Source: Bisporella sp. PMI_857 (taxonomy: Eukaryota; Ascomycota; Leotiomycetes; Helotiales; Helotiaceae). Taken from it: DNA of 64,000 nt. The stretch's first letter is position 1; each line of letters begins with the position of its first letter. A model generated the notes under the pieces. It made no database searches and was not told the DNA's origin. It was given only the letters and a program-made list of their open reading frames with translations. Below, piece by piece: positions 63,853-64,000 of the stretch. A program made the position numbers and the translations under genes. The stretch spans positions 124,001-188,000 of the forward strand of contig JAJSPD010000006.1 in NCBI GenBank assembly GCA_021307315.1, in the 5' to 3' direction.

Positions 63853-64000
63853 CTACGCCTTCGAAGCCTCCACAGCCTTAATCTTCTCAAACAGTCTGAG
63901 AAAAACCGCAGAGTCTTGCGCACCACCGACCTCATACTTTCCCTGAAGTGTAAAGTTTGGGACACCAGTAATCTGATTCCTTTTCGCTTCCTCAACTTCC
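63853..64000 (-). CDS. DsbA/FrnE-family thioredoxin-like oxidoreductase, C-terminal fragment
   Basis: The last 48 codons and stop of a minus-strand gene that continues beyond the window. The visible part contains GVPNFTLQGKYEVGGAQDSA and ends EKIKAVEASKA. GVP with the cis-proline, followed by F-hydrophobic-x-x-KYEV-GAQ, is the conserved C-terminal segment of DsbA-like 2-hydroxychromene isomerase/FrnE proteins. These are usually about 220-240 aa and soluble. The catalytic CxxC lies outside the window, so activity cannot be judged. Confidence 0.75.
   Translation of the reverse strand, partial: EVEEAKRNQITGVPNFTLQGKYEVGGAQDSAVFLRLFEKIKAVEASKA

Overview
The window looks like nuclear chromosomal DNA of a filamentous ascomycete (Pezizomycotina, perhaps a Leotiomycetes relative; the class is inferred). 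The genes have short GT-AG introns with CTAAC/CTGAC-like branch sites. The gene set is fungal: a velvet regulator with VosA-like signatures, an Egh16-like secreted protein, a GH12 glucanase, SPT20, EMI1, YME2, GPI18, a BLM10 proteasome activator, a SAS3-type MYST acetyltransferase, an OMP decarboxylase with the filamentous-fungal insert, a cytosolic HSP70 ending EEVD, and ribosomal protein S19. I saw no bacterial features, CRISPR array, rRNA, recognisable tRNA or intact transposon.

Layout, left to right: GPI18 (-) stands head to head with a conserved 553-aa protein of unknown function (+). BLM10 (+) converges on the velvet gene (-) across about 4 kb with no recognisable gene. About 13.6 kb without a recognisable gene separates the velvet gene from the SAS3-like gene (+). 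The Egh16-like gene (+) converges on RPS19 (-). A 4 kb gap then leads to HSP70 (+), whose upstream region carries a periodic heat-shock-element array, followed by pyrG (+). EMI1 (-) and YME2 (+) share a 315-bp divergent promoter. The right end holds a secreted protein of unknown family (+), SPT20 (-), GH12 (+), a degenerate locus, a candidate small secreted protein (+) and the 3' end of a DsbA-family gene (-). These are mostly unlinked housekeeping genes plus several secreted proteins; I see no biosynthetic cluster and no multi-gene system.

The most unusual property is a patchy load of one- or two-base indels. HSP70, SAS3, pyrG, BLM10, SPT20, YME2, EMI1, the Egh16-like gene and the 53-kb secreted gene are interrupted by frame changes, after which the conserved protein resumes at once in another frame, often next to a short homopolymer. 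By contrast the velvet gene, GPI18, RPS19, GH12 and the 553-aa gene are fully intact. This looks more like uneven consensus quality than real gene death, but it must be resolved before any of the broken genes is interpreted. I found no convincing undescribed system. The best leads are the long region upstream of the velvet gene with its orphan pyrimidine-rich leader, the 53-kb secreted family, and the degenerate HVEP-containing locus at 60.7-61.8 kb.
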